In this document: in pieces, positions 1 to 9,133 of the stretch
Layout: every line of letters starts with the position of its first letter
Position numbering within the stretch: position 1 is the first letter of the stretch
From: a bacterium
GTDB lineage: Bacteria > Bacteroidota > Bacteroidia > CAILMK01 > JACPUW01
Direction: 5' to 3'
NCBI GenBank assembly: GCA_016124515.1
Contig: WGNN01000137.1
Coordinates: forward strand, 1 to 41,999
Length of the DNA: 41,999 bases
Notes under the pieces: model-generated
Database searches by the model: none
Seen by the model: the letters and a program-made list of their open reading frames with translations, nothing else
What the model was told of the DNA's origin: nothing
Made by a program: the position numbers and the translations under genes

Positions 1-8
1 ATCCGGTT

Positions 9-899
9 TTGAGCCAATACGATAAGGAAAAATCGCCGGCCACCGAACAGCAAAACCTTGAAAAGCACGTGAAATTTCTTTGCGAAATACAGCCGCCGCA
101 AATGTTTGAAAACACCGCATCATTAAACGCCTGCGCTGATTATATAGCCGAAACACTTGATGGCTATGGTTATAAAACCGAACGACAACCCTATAGCGAT
201 GGAACGTATTCATTTCAAAATGTAATAGCCAAATACCAGCCCAACAAAAAAGAGCGCGTGGTATTGGGAGCGCATTATGATGTTTGCGGACCGTATGCCG
301 GCGCCGATGACAATGCAAGTGGAGTGGCAGGCCTGCTTGAGTTGGCCCGTTTGCTGGCAATAAACCAACCAAAGCTTGACTATGGAATTGACATTGTGGC
401 CTTTAGCACTGAAGAGCCGCCTTATTTCAGAGGGGATTTAATGGGAAGCGCGGTTCACGCACTATCAATGGTTGATTCTAATGTAACGGTAAAACTCATG
501 GTGGTTTTGGAAATGATTGGTTATTATAGTGAAGAAAAAAAATCGCAGCGATACCCACTTGGCGTATTGAATGCCATATATCCTACAAAGGCCAATTTTA
601 TTGCCGTTGTGGGCCGTACCAAAGAGTTTTCGGAGGTTAGAAATTTCAAAGCGCACATGAGGGAAGCGGCGGACATACAAATAAAATCAATAAATACACC
701 GGTCACTTTTGAAGGAATTGATTTTTCAGATCACCGAAATTACTGGAGCCGGGGTATGAAAGCATTGATGATAACCAATACTTCATTCTTTAGAAACGGA
801 CATTATCATTCGGCGGAAGATGTGCCCCAAACGCTGGATTTCAAGAAAATGAATGAGGTGGTGAAAGGAACATACCAGGCGCTCATCAACCTGAAATAA
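9..899 (+). CDS. M28 family zinc aminopeptidase (5' end probably outside window)
   Basis: The product is a zinc-dependent exopeptidase of the M28 (aminopeptidase S/Y, glutaminyl cyclase-like) family. Metal-site motifs are visible: a HYD motif (GAHYDVCG) near residue 90, the doublet GADDNASG near 100, the AFSTEEPP glutamates near 131-136, and a late histidine in NGHYHSAED. The 296-residue frame opens with a TTG at position 9 and stays open to the window edge with no signal peptide, so the true start may lie upstream. Substrate cannot be inferred; peptides or N-terminally blocked peptides are typical for the family. It is followed by a 110-bp gap and a separate promoter, so it is probably not co-transcribed with the next gene. 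Confidence 0.85.
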   Translation: MSQYDKEKSPATEQQNLEKHVKFLCEIQPPQMFENTASLNACADYIAETLDGYGYKTERQPYSDGTYSFQNVIAKYQPNKKERVVLGAHYDVCGPYAGADDNASGVAGLLELARLLAINQPKLDYGIDIVAFSTEEPPYFRGDLMGSAVHALSMVDSNVTVKLMVVLEMIGYYSEEKKSQRYPLGVLNAIYPTKANFIAVVGRTKEFSEVRNFKAHMREAADIQIKSINTPVTFEGIDFSDHRNYWSRGMKALMITNTSFFRNGHYHSAEDVPQTLDFKKMNEVVKGTYQALINLK

Positions 900-995
900 G
901 TCATCTGAACTTACAGAACCCTCTCATTTTGAGCGTTTGGGCGTATGAAAATTAATTAGCCATTGACTAAAAGGTAAATAAAGCGGTATTTCTAC

Positions 996-1003
996 CATCT
1001 TTG
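996..1003 (+). promoter_or_regulatory. Putative -7 box (CATCTTTG) before the 1010 gene
   Basis: CATCTTTG matches the Bacteroidetes -7 consensus TAnnTTTG at all but the first base. It overlaps the upstream TTG that could be read as a start, arguing that translation begins at the ATG at 1010. A nearly identical box (CCATCTTTGC) precedes purM on the other strand. Confidence 0.4.
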
Positions 1004-1009
1004 CATAGA

Positions 1010-3556
1010 ATGAAAAGGAAATGGTCAGCCGCGCTCATCTACACAAGCGCCTTGCTTGGTGCAATAGCTGTATGGCTGTCGCTCAGCAAATTAGACCTTT
1101 CACTCGACCACCATTCCACTGTTCTGCCGGGTGAAGCTACTTTCGATGGAATTGATATCGGCAAACGAACTAGTGCCTATTTTACCCACCTTTTATTGCC
1201 ATTTGCCTGCACCTTTTTGTTGGCAACTCTTTTGATTCCACAGCGCATTTTTAAAAATCGCTATTTCAAAAAAGCAATATCAGGTATTTTTATTATTTCC
1301 ATTTTGGTCTATGCCATTTTGTTATTGTCCGAAACAAGCTTTGGCTACCCGGCTACTTCCCTGCTGTGGTTGGTCTTGTTGTTATGTTTTTTTCTGGTAA
1401 AGCCCAATCGTTGGCGAAAACCGGTGACAATAAAATGGAAATTGAGGGTAATCGTTTATGTGGGTGTCATTATTTTACCCATTCCATGGCTGCCAAAAAT
1501 TCTTTTATTAGGTCTTTCGCATTGGTTTGTGCGCAGACTTATTGTGTCGGGTAGAGTAAATGCACACTTTCTCAGCAACAAAATTTATCCAGCTTTTATT
1601 CTAATTGGCGGATGCTTGATTTACCTCAGCCCGGCTTTTGTTGATACATTTGAACTGTTTGAAAACGCCAATCCCGCCAATGCGATGATGCGTGTTTTCA
1701 AATTTCACGAAATTCCGTTTGTCGATTTTTTCAGCTCCCATTTGCTCAGCGAACAAATTCCACTCTATTTATACAGCCTGATAAATGGCTACCAAGCTCA
1801 AACCGATGCCCTTGTCTGGCAACATTTGTTCTTCCCTTTTGCCTGGCTCACGTACTATTATTTTCTCAAAAAAGCAATCAACTCAGGCAGTTGGTCGTTC
1901 GGAATTTTATTGCTCTTTCCCTTTGTTCAATTTTTGTTGCCCGCCTCCTATTGGCTAGCCTTGGTTTCGGTTTTTATTATGTACCGGTATTTTAAAAACC
2001 CCGGATTCAAAACCATTCTTTTTAATATTCTTTGGACCGTTTTTCTTCTTTTCTGGCGAATTGACATAGCCGCAGCGCATATTCCGGCACTTGCCGGAGT
2101 AGCGATTATTCATCTGGTAATGAGCATATTAAACCAAATAAAACACAAAAACAACGCCGTATCAGCGCAAAGAATTGTATGGCAATGGCTACTGGTAGGC
2201 GGGGCTACTATTTTGTTTGTCGCATCAGTTTTTTACTCCTTAAATTATTATTACGAAGGCAAAATTGCCGGCAACGCCCTGCAGGCACTCGATTATTTAT
2301 CAGCTTCGCAGGCCCATGCCTACAGCAAGATTGCACCAAATACCACCTCATGGGTTTTTATTGCCCATCACTATATATTTCCTTGTGTGGTTATGTTGTT
2401 GTTTATTCTCACCATCAAACAATGGAATATCCGTGGTAAAAATCAATCGAATCAATTCCTAAATGTTGCCATACTGTTTCTCTCCTTGTATTACTTTTTC
2501 AATGCATCAAGGGGCCTTGTGCGACATGGTTTTATAGAAGGCAGCGACCGCGCGCTTTCCTCCTTTTTCTACCTGATAGTCACTTTGTTCGTCGTAAAAA
2601 AAGCGGCCGCAAATCGCAGACCATGGGTTTTGGTGTTAACGGCCACTGGCTTGATAATTCTGGCAAAATATGGCGGTCATTCCACGGCTATCCCTTTTAT
2701 TGACCAACTTGCAACGGCGGCTTCAGCGGACCTTACCTCTTCTCAGACACAAGCAATTGAGGCTGAGAAAATTCAAAAAAAGAAACAAGCAACATTGGAA
2801 ATCAGCCAATATTTGAATGCCAATTTGACAAGTGCGCAAACATTTTTTGATTTTAGTAATACACCTATGCTTTACTTTTATGCGCAACGCAGGGTGCCAA
2901 GCTATTTCAATCAATCGCTGCAAAACGAAATGACCCATCGCATTCAACTCAGCAATATTGACGAAATGCGCGCAATGGACATTCCGTTAGTGGTTTTCAG
3001 CCATTTCCCTGACAATTGGTGGGACAATACCGATGGTGTACCAAACGCCATCAGATATGAGGTTTTGGCACATTGGATTTATAACAACTACCAACCCGAC
3101 ACCCTGGTAGCAGGCTATCAAATATGGAACAGAAATAACAACATTCCTAATATCAAGACAGGTAGTAAAGTATCTTATCCAAGAACCTGGAATTTAAAAT
3201 GGTATCCATCTTATTATTTACTACCCAGAGATAGTAAAAAAAGGCAGACTGTAGCCGTAAATGAGCAAGTAGAAAAAATTTATTTTGAACCCGATACCTG
3301 CAAAATTGGCGATGTATTGCAAATAACAGGACAGGCCGACACCGAAGAAAAGGTAAATGCGCAATTGGTTTTCAGCAAAAATTCAGAAGTATTAGGCACG
3401 TTTCAGTTTTTTGTAGGCAAACACGATTTGTATCAAATCCCTATTTGGACGCAATACAACTGGCATTTGCAACAACCCGATTTGATTACCATTACCTTTG
3501 ACCACCCCGTTTCAATAAGCTCCGCATCAATCATAGAAAATTGGTATGAATACTAA
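1010..3556 (+). CDS. Large polytopic membrane protein, possibly GT-C-like
   Basis: An 848-residue protein with roughly a dozen hydrophobic segments over its first ~550 residues and a hydrophilic C-terminal part of about 280 residues. The motif HEIPFVDFFSSHLLSE after the first few helices recalls the first extracytoplasmic loop of GT-C-type glycosyltransferases, where an acidic residue is catalytic, but I cannot assign a family. An ATG at 1010 is preferred over a TTG at 1001 that lies inside the putative -7 box. Its 3' end overlaps the start of a GT9 glycosyltransferase gene by 11 bp, so the two are probably translationally coupled and the protein is likely to act in surface-polysaccharide or glycolipid assembly. 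That role is inference from context. Confidence 0.7.
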   Translation: MKRKWSAALIYTSALLGAIAVWLSLSKLDLSLDHHSTVLPGEATFDGIDIGKRTSAYFTHLLLPFACTFLLATLLIPQRIFKNRYFKKAISGIFIISILVYAILLLSETSFGYPATSLLWLVLLLCFFLVKPNRWRKPVTIKWKLRVIVYVGVIILPIPWLPKILLLGLSHWFVRRLIVSGRVNAHFLSNKIYPAFILIGGCLIYLSPAFVDTFELFENANPANAMMRVFKFHEIPFVDFFSSHLLSEQIPLYLYSLINGYQAQTDALVWQHLFFPFAWLTYYYFLKKAINSGSWSFGILLLFPFVQFLLPASYWLALVSVFIMYRYFKNPGFKTILFNILWTVFLLFWRIDIAAAHIPALAGVAIIHLVMSILNQIKHKNNAVSAQRIVWQWLLVGGATILFVASVFYSLNYYYEGKIAGNALQALDYLSASQAHAYSKIAPNTTSWVFIAHHYIFPCVVMLLFILTIKQWNIRGKNQSNQFLNVAILFLSLYYFFNASRGLVRHGFIEGSDRALSSFFYLIVTLFVVKKAAANRRPWVLVLTATGLIILAKYGGHSTAIPFIDQLATAASADLTSSQTQAIEAEKIQKKKQATLEISQYLNANLTSAQTFFDFSNTPMLYFYAQRRVPSYFNQSLQNEMTHRIQLSNIDEMRAMDIPLVVFSHFPDNWWDNTDGVPNAIRYEVLAHWIYNNYQPDTLVAGYQIWNRNNNIPNIKTGSKVSYPRTWNLKWYPSYYLLPRDSKKRQTVAVNEQVEKIYFEPDTCKIGDVLQITGQADTEEKVNAQLVFSKNSEVLGTFQFFVGKHDLYQIPIWTQYNWHLQQPDLITITFDHPVSISSASIIENWYEY

Positions 3557-4733
3557 AACCCAAATTTGGATTGATAATAACCTGGTGAAACCATTTGTTT
3601 CGGCCACCAATATTTTGGTACGCTTTGTAGGTTTTCTGCTCAAGCTTAACCACAACCTCGACAAGGAATTCAAAACCATAGCGGTTTGCAAATACAAGGG
3701 TTTGGGCAGTATAGTACAAGCTTCTGCCCTGCTGCAAACGCTCAGAGCAAATTATCCCAAGGCTAAAATAATATTTATCAGCACCGCCGGAAACAAGGCT
3801 TTGCTCGAAAAAATGGATTGTATAGACCAAGTGGTTTTGCTCAACGACCGTTCGGCATTGCAATTAATGGCTGGCTATCCGGCTTTCATCTACAAGCTTA
3901 TCAGTCTTAAAATTGGTGTTTTTATAGATTTAGAGATTTACTCAAATTTCAGCAGCCTTACCACAACCCTGAGTTTGGCACGCAACCGCCTGGGCTTTTA
4001 CCTTCGCTCGAGCCACTACCGCATGGGTATCTATACCCACATGCTGTATTATAATACAAGAGTACCTATAATGCAAACCTATCTGCAAATGGCTCGTTTG
4101 CTGCAGGTTGAAAAAATCATTGACAGTTTATATCCGCTGCAAACCGGCTTTGAGCCTGTGGTTTCTGCACCCTATATTATAGTAAACCCTAATGCATCAG
4201 ACCTTAGAATTGAGAGAAGGTGGCCAATAGAAAATTTCAGGCAATTAATTTCAGCCTTGCGAAAAGATTTTCCGCAAAAGAAACTTGTTGTAATAGGAGC
4301 CCCAACCGAAGCCCCATACGTGGCAGAATTGCTTCAAGGATTTACTGATGACCACATTATAAATACGGCAGGAAAAACGAGTTTTGAAGAATTGATATCG
4401 CTCATACAACAGGCCGATTTGGTGGTAACGAACGACACCGGCCCCATGCACCTTGCAGCAGCCTGTGGCACCAAAACCGTGGCCTTGTTTGGTCCCTGTT
4501 CGCCCGCCCAATACGGAGCGCTCAATAATGTGCTGGCCATTTACAAAAACCTGTATTGCAGCCCCTGTGTGCACGAATTTGACGTACCGCCTTGTGGTGG
4601 CAACAACCAATGTATGAAGCAAATCAGTGTAGAAACAGTGCTCGATGCCATACGAAATACCCATGTATCAAACCCGCAAAACCCCATCTACACCGTTGCC
4701 AATGAGGATGTATTGGGTTTTGTTTGGAGGTAG
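3546..4733 (+). CDS. Glycosyltransferase family 9 (heptosyltransferase-like)
   Basis: 395 residues with the two-lobed GT-B layout of ADP-heptose:LPS heptosyltransferases. The N-terminal lobe has GLGSIVQASALLQTLR near residues 52-67, the family's nucleotide-lobe signature with S in place of the usual D. The C-terminal lobe has VVTNDTGPMHLAAACGTKTVALFGPCSP near residues 293-320, the sugar-nucleotide binding signature, followed by a Cys-rich tail (YCSPCVHEFDVPPCGG). It would transfer a sugar, classically heptose, to lipid A core or another glycolipid at the inner membrane. The start overlaps the end of the upstream membrane-protein gene by 11 bp, implying an operon. The exact donor and acceptor cannot be read from sequence. 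Confidence 0.85.
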   Translation: MNTKTQIWIDNNLVKPFVSATNILVRFVGFLLKLNHNLDKEFKTIAVCKYKGLGSIVQASALLQTLRANYPKAKIIFISTAGNKALLEKMDCIDQVVLLNDRSALQLMAGYPAFIYKLISLKIGVFIDLEIYSNFSSLTTTLSLARNRLGFYLRSSHYRMGIYTHMLYYNTRVPIMQTYLQMARLLQVEKIIDSLYPLQTGFEPVVSAPYIIVNPNASDLRIERRWPIENFRQLISALRKDFPQKKLVVIGAPTEAPYVAELLQGFTDDHIINTAGKTSFEELISLIQQADLVVTNDTGPMHLAAACGTKTVALFGPCSPAQYGALNNVLAIYKNLYCSPCVHEFDVPPCGGNNQCMKQISVETVLDAIRNTHVSNPQNPIYTVANEDVLGFVWR

Positions 4734-4820
4734 GGTTTGTGCTAAATTAGGCTAACTGAATAATTGTCAACAATATACACACATTTTTTCTTGAGTATGG
4801 ATAAATTCAGCCCACAAACG

Positions 4821-4849
4821 CGACACGATTAGGCTCTAATTCGACACGA
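4821..4849 (+). repeat. Direct repeat CGACACGA x2 upstream of the subtilase
   Basis: CGACACGA occurs at 4821-4828 and again at 4842-4849, a 21-bp period, i.e. two helical turns. The pair lies about 70-100 bp upstream of the secreted protease start and could bind a regulator on one DNA face. No factor is known to me. Confidence 0.35.
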
Positions 4850-4919
4850 GTATCCTTATGCAACTGCTATCAAAAGCGCCCGGAGGAGAGTGTACATATC
4901 TTGCATACAAACAACATTT

Positions 4920-7900
4920 ATGCAGAAAGTCATCTCCGCCATCGCGCTTTTTACGGCTATTATTACGCATACCGCGCTTGCACAGGATATACAGAAATTC
5001 AAGTATTTTTTGAAATTTCAAAACGAATTCAATGAGCTTGCCGGTGAGCCATCAACTGAAAATGAAAACTACACCACTACCATAAATGAAATATGTGCTG
5101 ATTATAATATAATTGGCACCCGATTTCCTTTCGCACGCCTCAACACCGATGTAAAATTTGTGGTTGAATTAGAATTTTCAGAAGCACTTTCCGCAACAGA
5201 TCTGGAAACCATAAATGCCTTGGATTTGGTAGATTATATGGAGGAAGTTCCACTTGATGAATTCTTTTTCACCCCTAATGATCTCAATTCAAAACAATGG
5301 TATTTAAAAAATATTGAAGCCGAAGATGCATGGGCAAAATCTCGTGGATCAAAGGATATTGTGATTGCAATTGTTGACAATGCCTTTTTACTGACTCATG
5401 AAGATTTGAAAGATGCCTATTGGCACAACAGCGGCGAAACCCCCGGCAATGGCAAAGATGATGATGGCAATGGCTATATTGACGATGTTGACGGCTGGGA
5501 CGTGGCTGATGGAGACAATGACCCTTCGCCACCAAAGTCAAGTATATCGTCATTTGTGCATGGCACCCACGTGGCCGGCATTGCAGGAGCAAGTACCAAC
5601 AATAATAAAGGAGTTGCTTCCGTGGCATTTAAAGTAAGCATAATGCCCATCAAAGCCAGCGCTTCATCAGGCGGTGGAGGCTATGTGCAAAATGGCTTCG
5701 ATGGTGTTACGTACGCTATATTAAATGGCGCTAATGTTATAAATATGTCTTGGGGATCGCCAAAATATTCAAAAACATACGATGCCATTATACAAAATGC
5801 CCACAAAAACGGGGTTGTGTGTGTGGCTGCTGCCGGAAACAGCAGTACTGACGTTCCATTGTATCCTGCTGCTTATGACCACGTAATCTCCGTGGGTGCT
5901 ACTACCAAACAAGATGAGATAACGAGCTTTAGCAATTATGGAAAAACGGTTACCGTTATGGCGCCTGGCGACGATATTTACAGTTGCGTGCCCAATAGCA
6001 ACAGCAGCTATGATTACCTTAGCGGCACTTCAATGGCATCGCCCATGGTGGCAAGTTTGGTAGCGCTTATCATGTCTGAAGCTCCAGGTATTTCCGAAAG
6101 CGATCTACTTGATATCTTGCAGAAAACATGTAAACCTGTAAAGAACTTACCTTCAAAACTCAAAAACGGGGTTGGCTTTGGTATTATAAACGCCAAATCT
6201 GCCATCAATGAAGTCACCAAATTAACAGCTGTTTACTACGCCGATCACGAGCAAGTTTGTCCCGGCGATTATGTCACTTATTTCAACATTAGCCGCGGCA
6301 AAGTAAAAACGGCGAAGTGGCGGTTTCAGGGAGGAAACCCAAAGAGTGCTACCGGCAATTTTCCAAAAGTTTATTATGGAAGTGCCGGAAAATATAAAGT
6401 TACACTAATAGTAACAGATTCAACAGGAACTGACTCAACCTCAGGCTATGTAGTAGTAGCAAAACCCACTGCAAAATTGAGCGGTGGGGGTAATTTCTAT
6501 GCCGGATCAACCGTATTGATGAAACTCGAATGCACAGGTGCAGGCCCCTGGGAGGTCACTTACTCTGATGGAACGAATACCAAAAAAATAAAGGTGCCTG
6601 AAAATATGAATACCTATTATTTTACCGAGCAACCCGGCGATACCATTACCTACACCATCACATCGGTAAAAGACGCAAATTGCTACGGTGATGTAACCGG
6701 AACAGCCACATTTTATAAAATATTGGCCAAAAAGGTATGTATAAGCATACAACCCGGACCGAACCAAGCCAAGGATGCCATGATAAATAGCAACCACCCA
6801 ACTACCTCTCTTTACAAAATAAAAGATTATGCAGCGTGGGTTTACCTCATTCCAAAGGATGGGGCGTACTCTACAGGCAGAGGTTTTTTGGAATTTGATT
6901 TGTCAACAATTCCAAAAGATGCTGAAATAAAGTCAGCGAAGTTGTCCTTGTTCTATTCATCCACGAGTTCCAATGCAGGACAAACCGGAGAAAACGCTTC
7001 TGTGCTGAGAAGAATTACCCAAAGTTGGGCCGATACGACTATTAACTGGAACAATCAACCAAAGACAAGCAGATTAAACGAAGTTTATTTGGCTAAATCA
7101 ACTAAATCCAATCAAGATTATCCGGACATTGATATCACCAAAATGATAAAAGATATGATTGCTTATCCTGACTCTAGTTTTGGTATTAGTATTAAAAACA
7201 GGGATGAAACTAAAAAGAACAGGAGCATGAAGTTTTTTTCAAGCAATGGTGAATATTCAACCAAATGGCCCAAACTTGATATTTGCTATACCCTAAAGAT
7301 ATCGTCTAGTGGCAAACCTGTTTGTTCTCCTCCGGTGGCCAATTTCACTTTCGACAACCAATGCAGCGCCGATTCAATCAAATTTACCAATGAATCAAAA
7401 GACACCTCGGGCAGCAATCTCGTGTACAGTTTATGGTCGTTTGGCGATGGAGAAACCACTCTGGGTGACGGCACAGTGAAACACCTTTACAAGAAAAAAG
7501 GAACTTATAATGTAAAACTTGTTGTGTTTAACGACAACGGCGCCGGATGTTCTGATACTATTATTAAAAGCATAAAAATTGACAACAAGCCATTCATTGG
7601 CGGTCCCGATTCCTTCAGCATTTGTAAATACGACAGTCTCAGCACCGATTTTCTCAGCATGTCATGTGTAGCAAAACCCTATACCATTTCATGGAACAAT
7701 TCATCGTGGGTTGCCAATCCCTTGGCTTTTCACACCAAAATTTCGCCCCCCTATTCTACCAAAATGACTGTGACATTAAAGGACAATTTTGGCAATGTAG
7801 AAACCAAAAGTATTTACATAAAAGTTGACAACAATTGCTGCCAATCACATTCTCAATTTGATGTGAACGATGAGATTTTATGTATTAAAGACAAACTCAA

Positions 7901-9071
7901 AATCAGCAATAAATCTGTATCAAGCAAAGGCACAGCCACCTACCTGTGGTCGTTTGGCAAATATGCAAGCACCCAAAATTACTCCGGAACCAACCCACCC
8001 GATATCAGCTTTAAGCAGTCGGGAGTAATGCCTGTAAAATTGTTTTTGATTGACGATTGCGGGGTTGACTCCATTACCCAAAACATTGCCGTTTTCAACA
8101 ACCCTGATTTTTATCTTCCCGCCGATACGGCATATTGCAGCGCTTATGACAGTGTAACGGTGAGTGTAAAAGCCATTGGCTCATACGAATATGCATGGAA
8201 ACCTGCCACCCAATTCTCAAATCCGCGTTTGGCTTCGCCCAAAGTGTATTTAAAAGATACGAGCACCGTTGGTGTAACCGTAACTGACCATGCGATTGGC
8301 TGCAGCACAACCAAACACATTTTGCTCAAAAGAAATACTACTACCCTGTCGGTAAATCTTGGTACCGATACCATTATATGTATTGGCAAAAAGATGCAGC
8401 TTGGAGTAAACGAAAAAAATGCCCATTATGAGTGGAATACAGGCGATACCACACAGAACATTGACATTACAAAAGGTGGTGAATATTCAGTAAAAGTAAT
8501 GAATCAGTGTGCGGTGGGAAGCGATACCATAAAAGTTTCGGAAAGCGATGTGCCCACGATTGAAATAACAGGGGACACCATTTTGTGCGACAGTAATTAT
8601 ATAGTATTGCATGCCAAAGGTTCTCACTTGGATTATGTTTCGTGGGACAATAAAATGCAAGGCAAGTACCATAAAGCCGATCATGCCGGCATTTACAAAG
8701 TTTACACGGTGAATATTTGCGGAACCGCCACAGCAGAACATAAAGTGGATACTTGCGACGGTGTGTTTATAAGTGAAGTGGTGGATGAAAATGATGTGTA
8801 TGCCTACATTCCGAGTGCCTTTAGCCCAAATAATGATGGAATAAATGACATATTCAGGTTTTCAGTTAGTCAGCACGAAACATTCAGAATAGACATCTAC
8901 AACTCACTTGGCGTTGCCGTTTATTCATCAACCAATCCAAATGAAGGATGGAACGGATACTTCAATGGAGACATTGTCTCTATGGGTAAGTACTTCTTCA
9001 AAATGACCATGCTTCCGAAATACGGCATGGAACCCGTTTCTTTAAATGGCACCCTCACGGTCATCAGATAA
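4920..9071 (+). CDS. Secreted S8 subtilase, multidomain, T9SS gliding-motility C-terminal domain
   Basis: A 1383-residue secreted serine endopeptidase. The ATG at 4920 is chosen because it opens a signal peptide (MQKVISAIALFTAIITHTALA); an in-frame GTG at 4890 lies upstream. A pro-region of about 100 residues precedes the S8 domain (~127-427) with the catalytic triad D153 (IVDNAF), H217 (HGTHVAG) and S371 (SGTSMASP). Then come a PKD-like domain (~437-513), a DNRLRE/CBM96-like beta domain (~607-793, with GRGFLEFDLSTIP), a clear PKD domain (~800-890, WSFGDGE), further Ig/PKD-like segments, and at the C-terminus the gliding-motility-associated domain (AYIPSAFSPNNDGINDIF, GWNGYFNG). This tail directs T9SS export and surface attachment. 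A strong hairpin follows the stop. Confidence 0.93.
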   Translation: MQKVISAIALFTAIITHTALAQDIQKFKYFLKFQNEFNELAGEPSTENENYTTTINEICADYNIIGTRFPFARLNTDVKFVVELEFSEALSATDLETINALDLVDYMEEVPLDEFFFTPNDLNSKQWYLKNIEAEDAWAKSRGSKDIVIAIVDNAFLLTHEDLKDAYWHNSGETPGNGKDDDGNGYIDDVDGWDVADGDNDPSPPKSSISSFVHGTHVAGIAGASTNNNKGVASVAFKVSIMPIKASASSGGGGYVQNGFDGVTYAILNGANVINMSWGSPKYSKTYDAIIQNAHKNGVVCVAAAGNSSTDVPLYPAAYDHVISVGATTKQDEITSFSNYGKTVTVMAPGDDIYSCVPNSNSSYDYLSGTSMASPMVASLVALIMSEAPGISESDLLDILQKTCKPVKNLPSKLKNGVGFGIINAKSAINEVTKLTAVYYADHEQVCPGDYVTYFNISRGKVKTAKWRFQGGNPKSATGNFPKVYYGSAGKYKVTLIVTDSTGTDSTSGYVVVAKPTAKLSGGGNFYAGSTVLMKLECTGAGPWEVTYSDGTNTKKIKVPENMNTYYFTEQPGDTITYTITSVKDANCYGDVTGTATFYKILAKKVCISIQPGPNQAKDAMINSNHPTTSLYKIKDYAAWVYLIPKDGAYSTGRGFLEFDLSTIPKDAEIKSAKLSLFYSSTSSNAGQTGENASVLRRITQSWADTTINWNNQPKTSRLNEVYLAKSTKSNQDYPDIDITKMIKDMIAYPDSSFGISIKNRDETKKNRSMKFFSSNGEYSTKWPKLDICYTLKISSSGKPVCSPPVANFTFDNQCSADSIKFTNESKDTSGSNLVYSLWSFGDGETTLGDGTVKHLYKKKGTYNVKLVVFNDNGAGCSDTIIKSIKIDNKPFIGGPDSFSICKYDSLSTDFLSMSCVAKPYTISWNNSSWVANPLAFHTKISPPYSTKMTVTLKDNFGNVETKSIYIKVDNNCCQSHSQFDVNDEILCIKDKLKISNKSVSSKGTATYLWSFGKYASTQNYSGTNPPDISFKQSGVMPVKLFLIDDCGVDSITQNIAVFNNPDFYLPADTAYCSAYDSVTVSVKAIGSYEYAWKPATQFSNPRLASPKVYLKDTSTVGVTVTDHAIGCSTTKHILLKRNTTTLSVNLGTDTIICIGKKMQLGVNEKNAHYEWNTGDTTQNIDITKGGEYSVKVMNQCAVGSDTIKVSESDVPTIEITGDTILCDSNYIVLHAKGSHLDYVSWDNKMQGKYHKADHAGIYKVYTVNICGTATAEHKVDTCDGVFISEVVDENDVYAYIPSAFSPNNDGINDIFRFSVSQHETFRIDIYNSLGVAVYSSTNPNEGWNGYFNGDIVSMGKYFFKMTMLPKYGMEPVSLNGTLTVIR

Positions 9072-9096
9072 TTCTCAGGTTCTTAGTCATTAGTAT

Positions 9097-9133
9097 AATA
9101 ATAAAGGTTGCCACTGTGGCAGCCTTTATTATT
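9097..9133. terminator. Bidirectional terminator, 17-bp stem
   Basis: A 17-bp stem (AATAATAAAGGTTGCCA at 9097-9113) pairs with 9117-9133 around a 3-nt loop, with a single G-T wobble. The stem bases are A-rich on one side and T-rich on the other, so it can end transcripts from both convergent genes. It includes the stop codon of the minus-strand gene (9129-9131). Confidence 0.85.
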
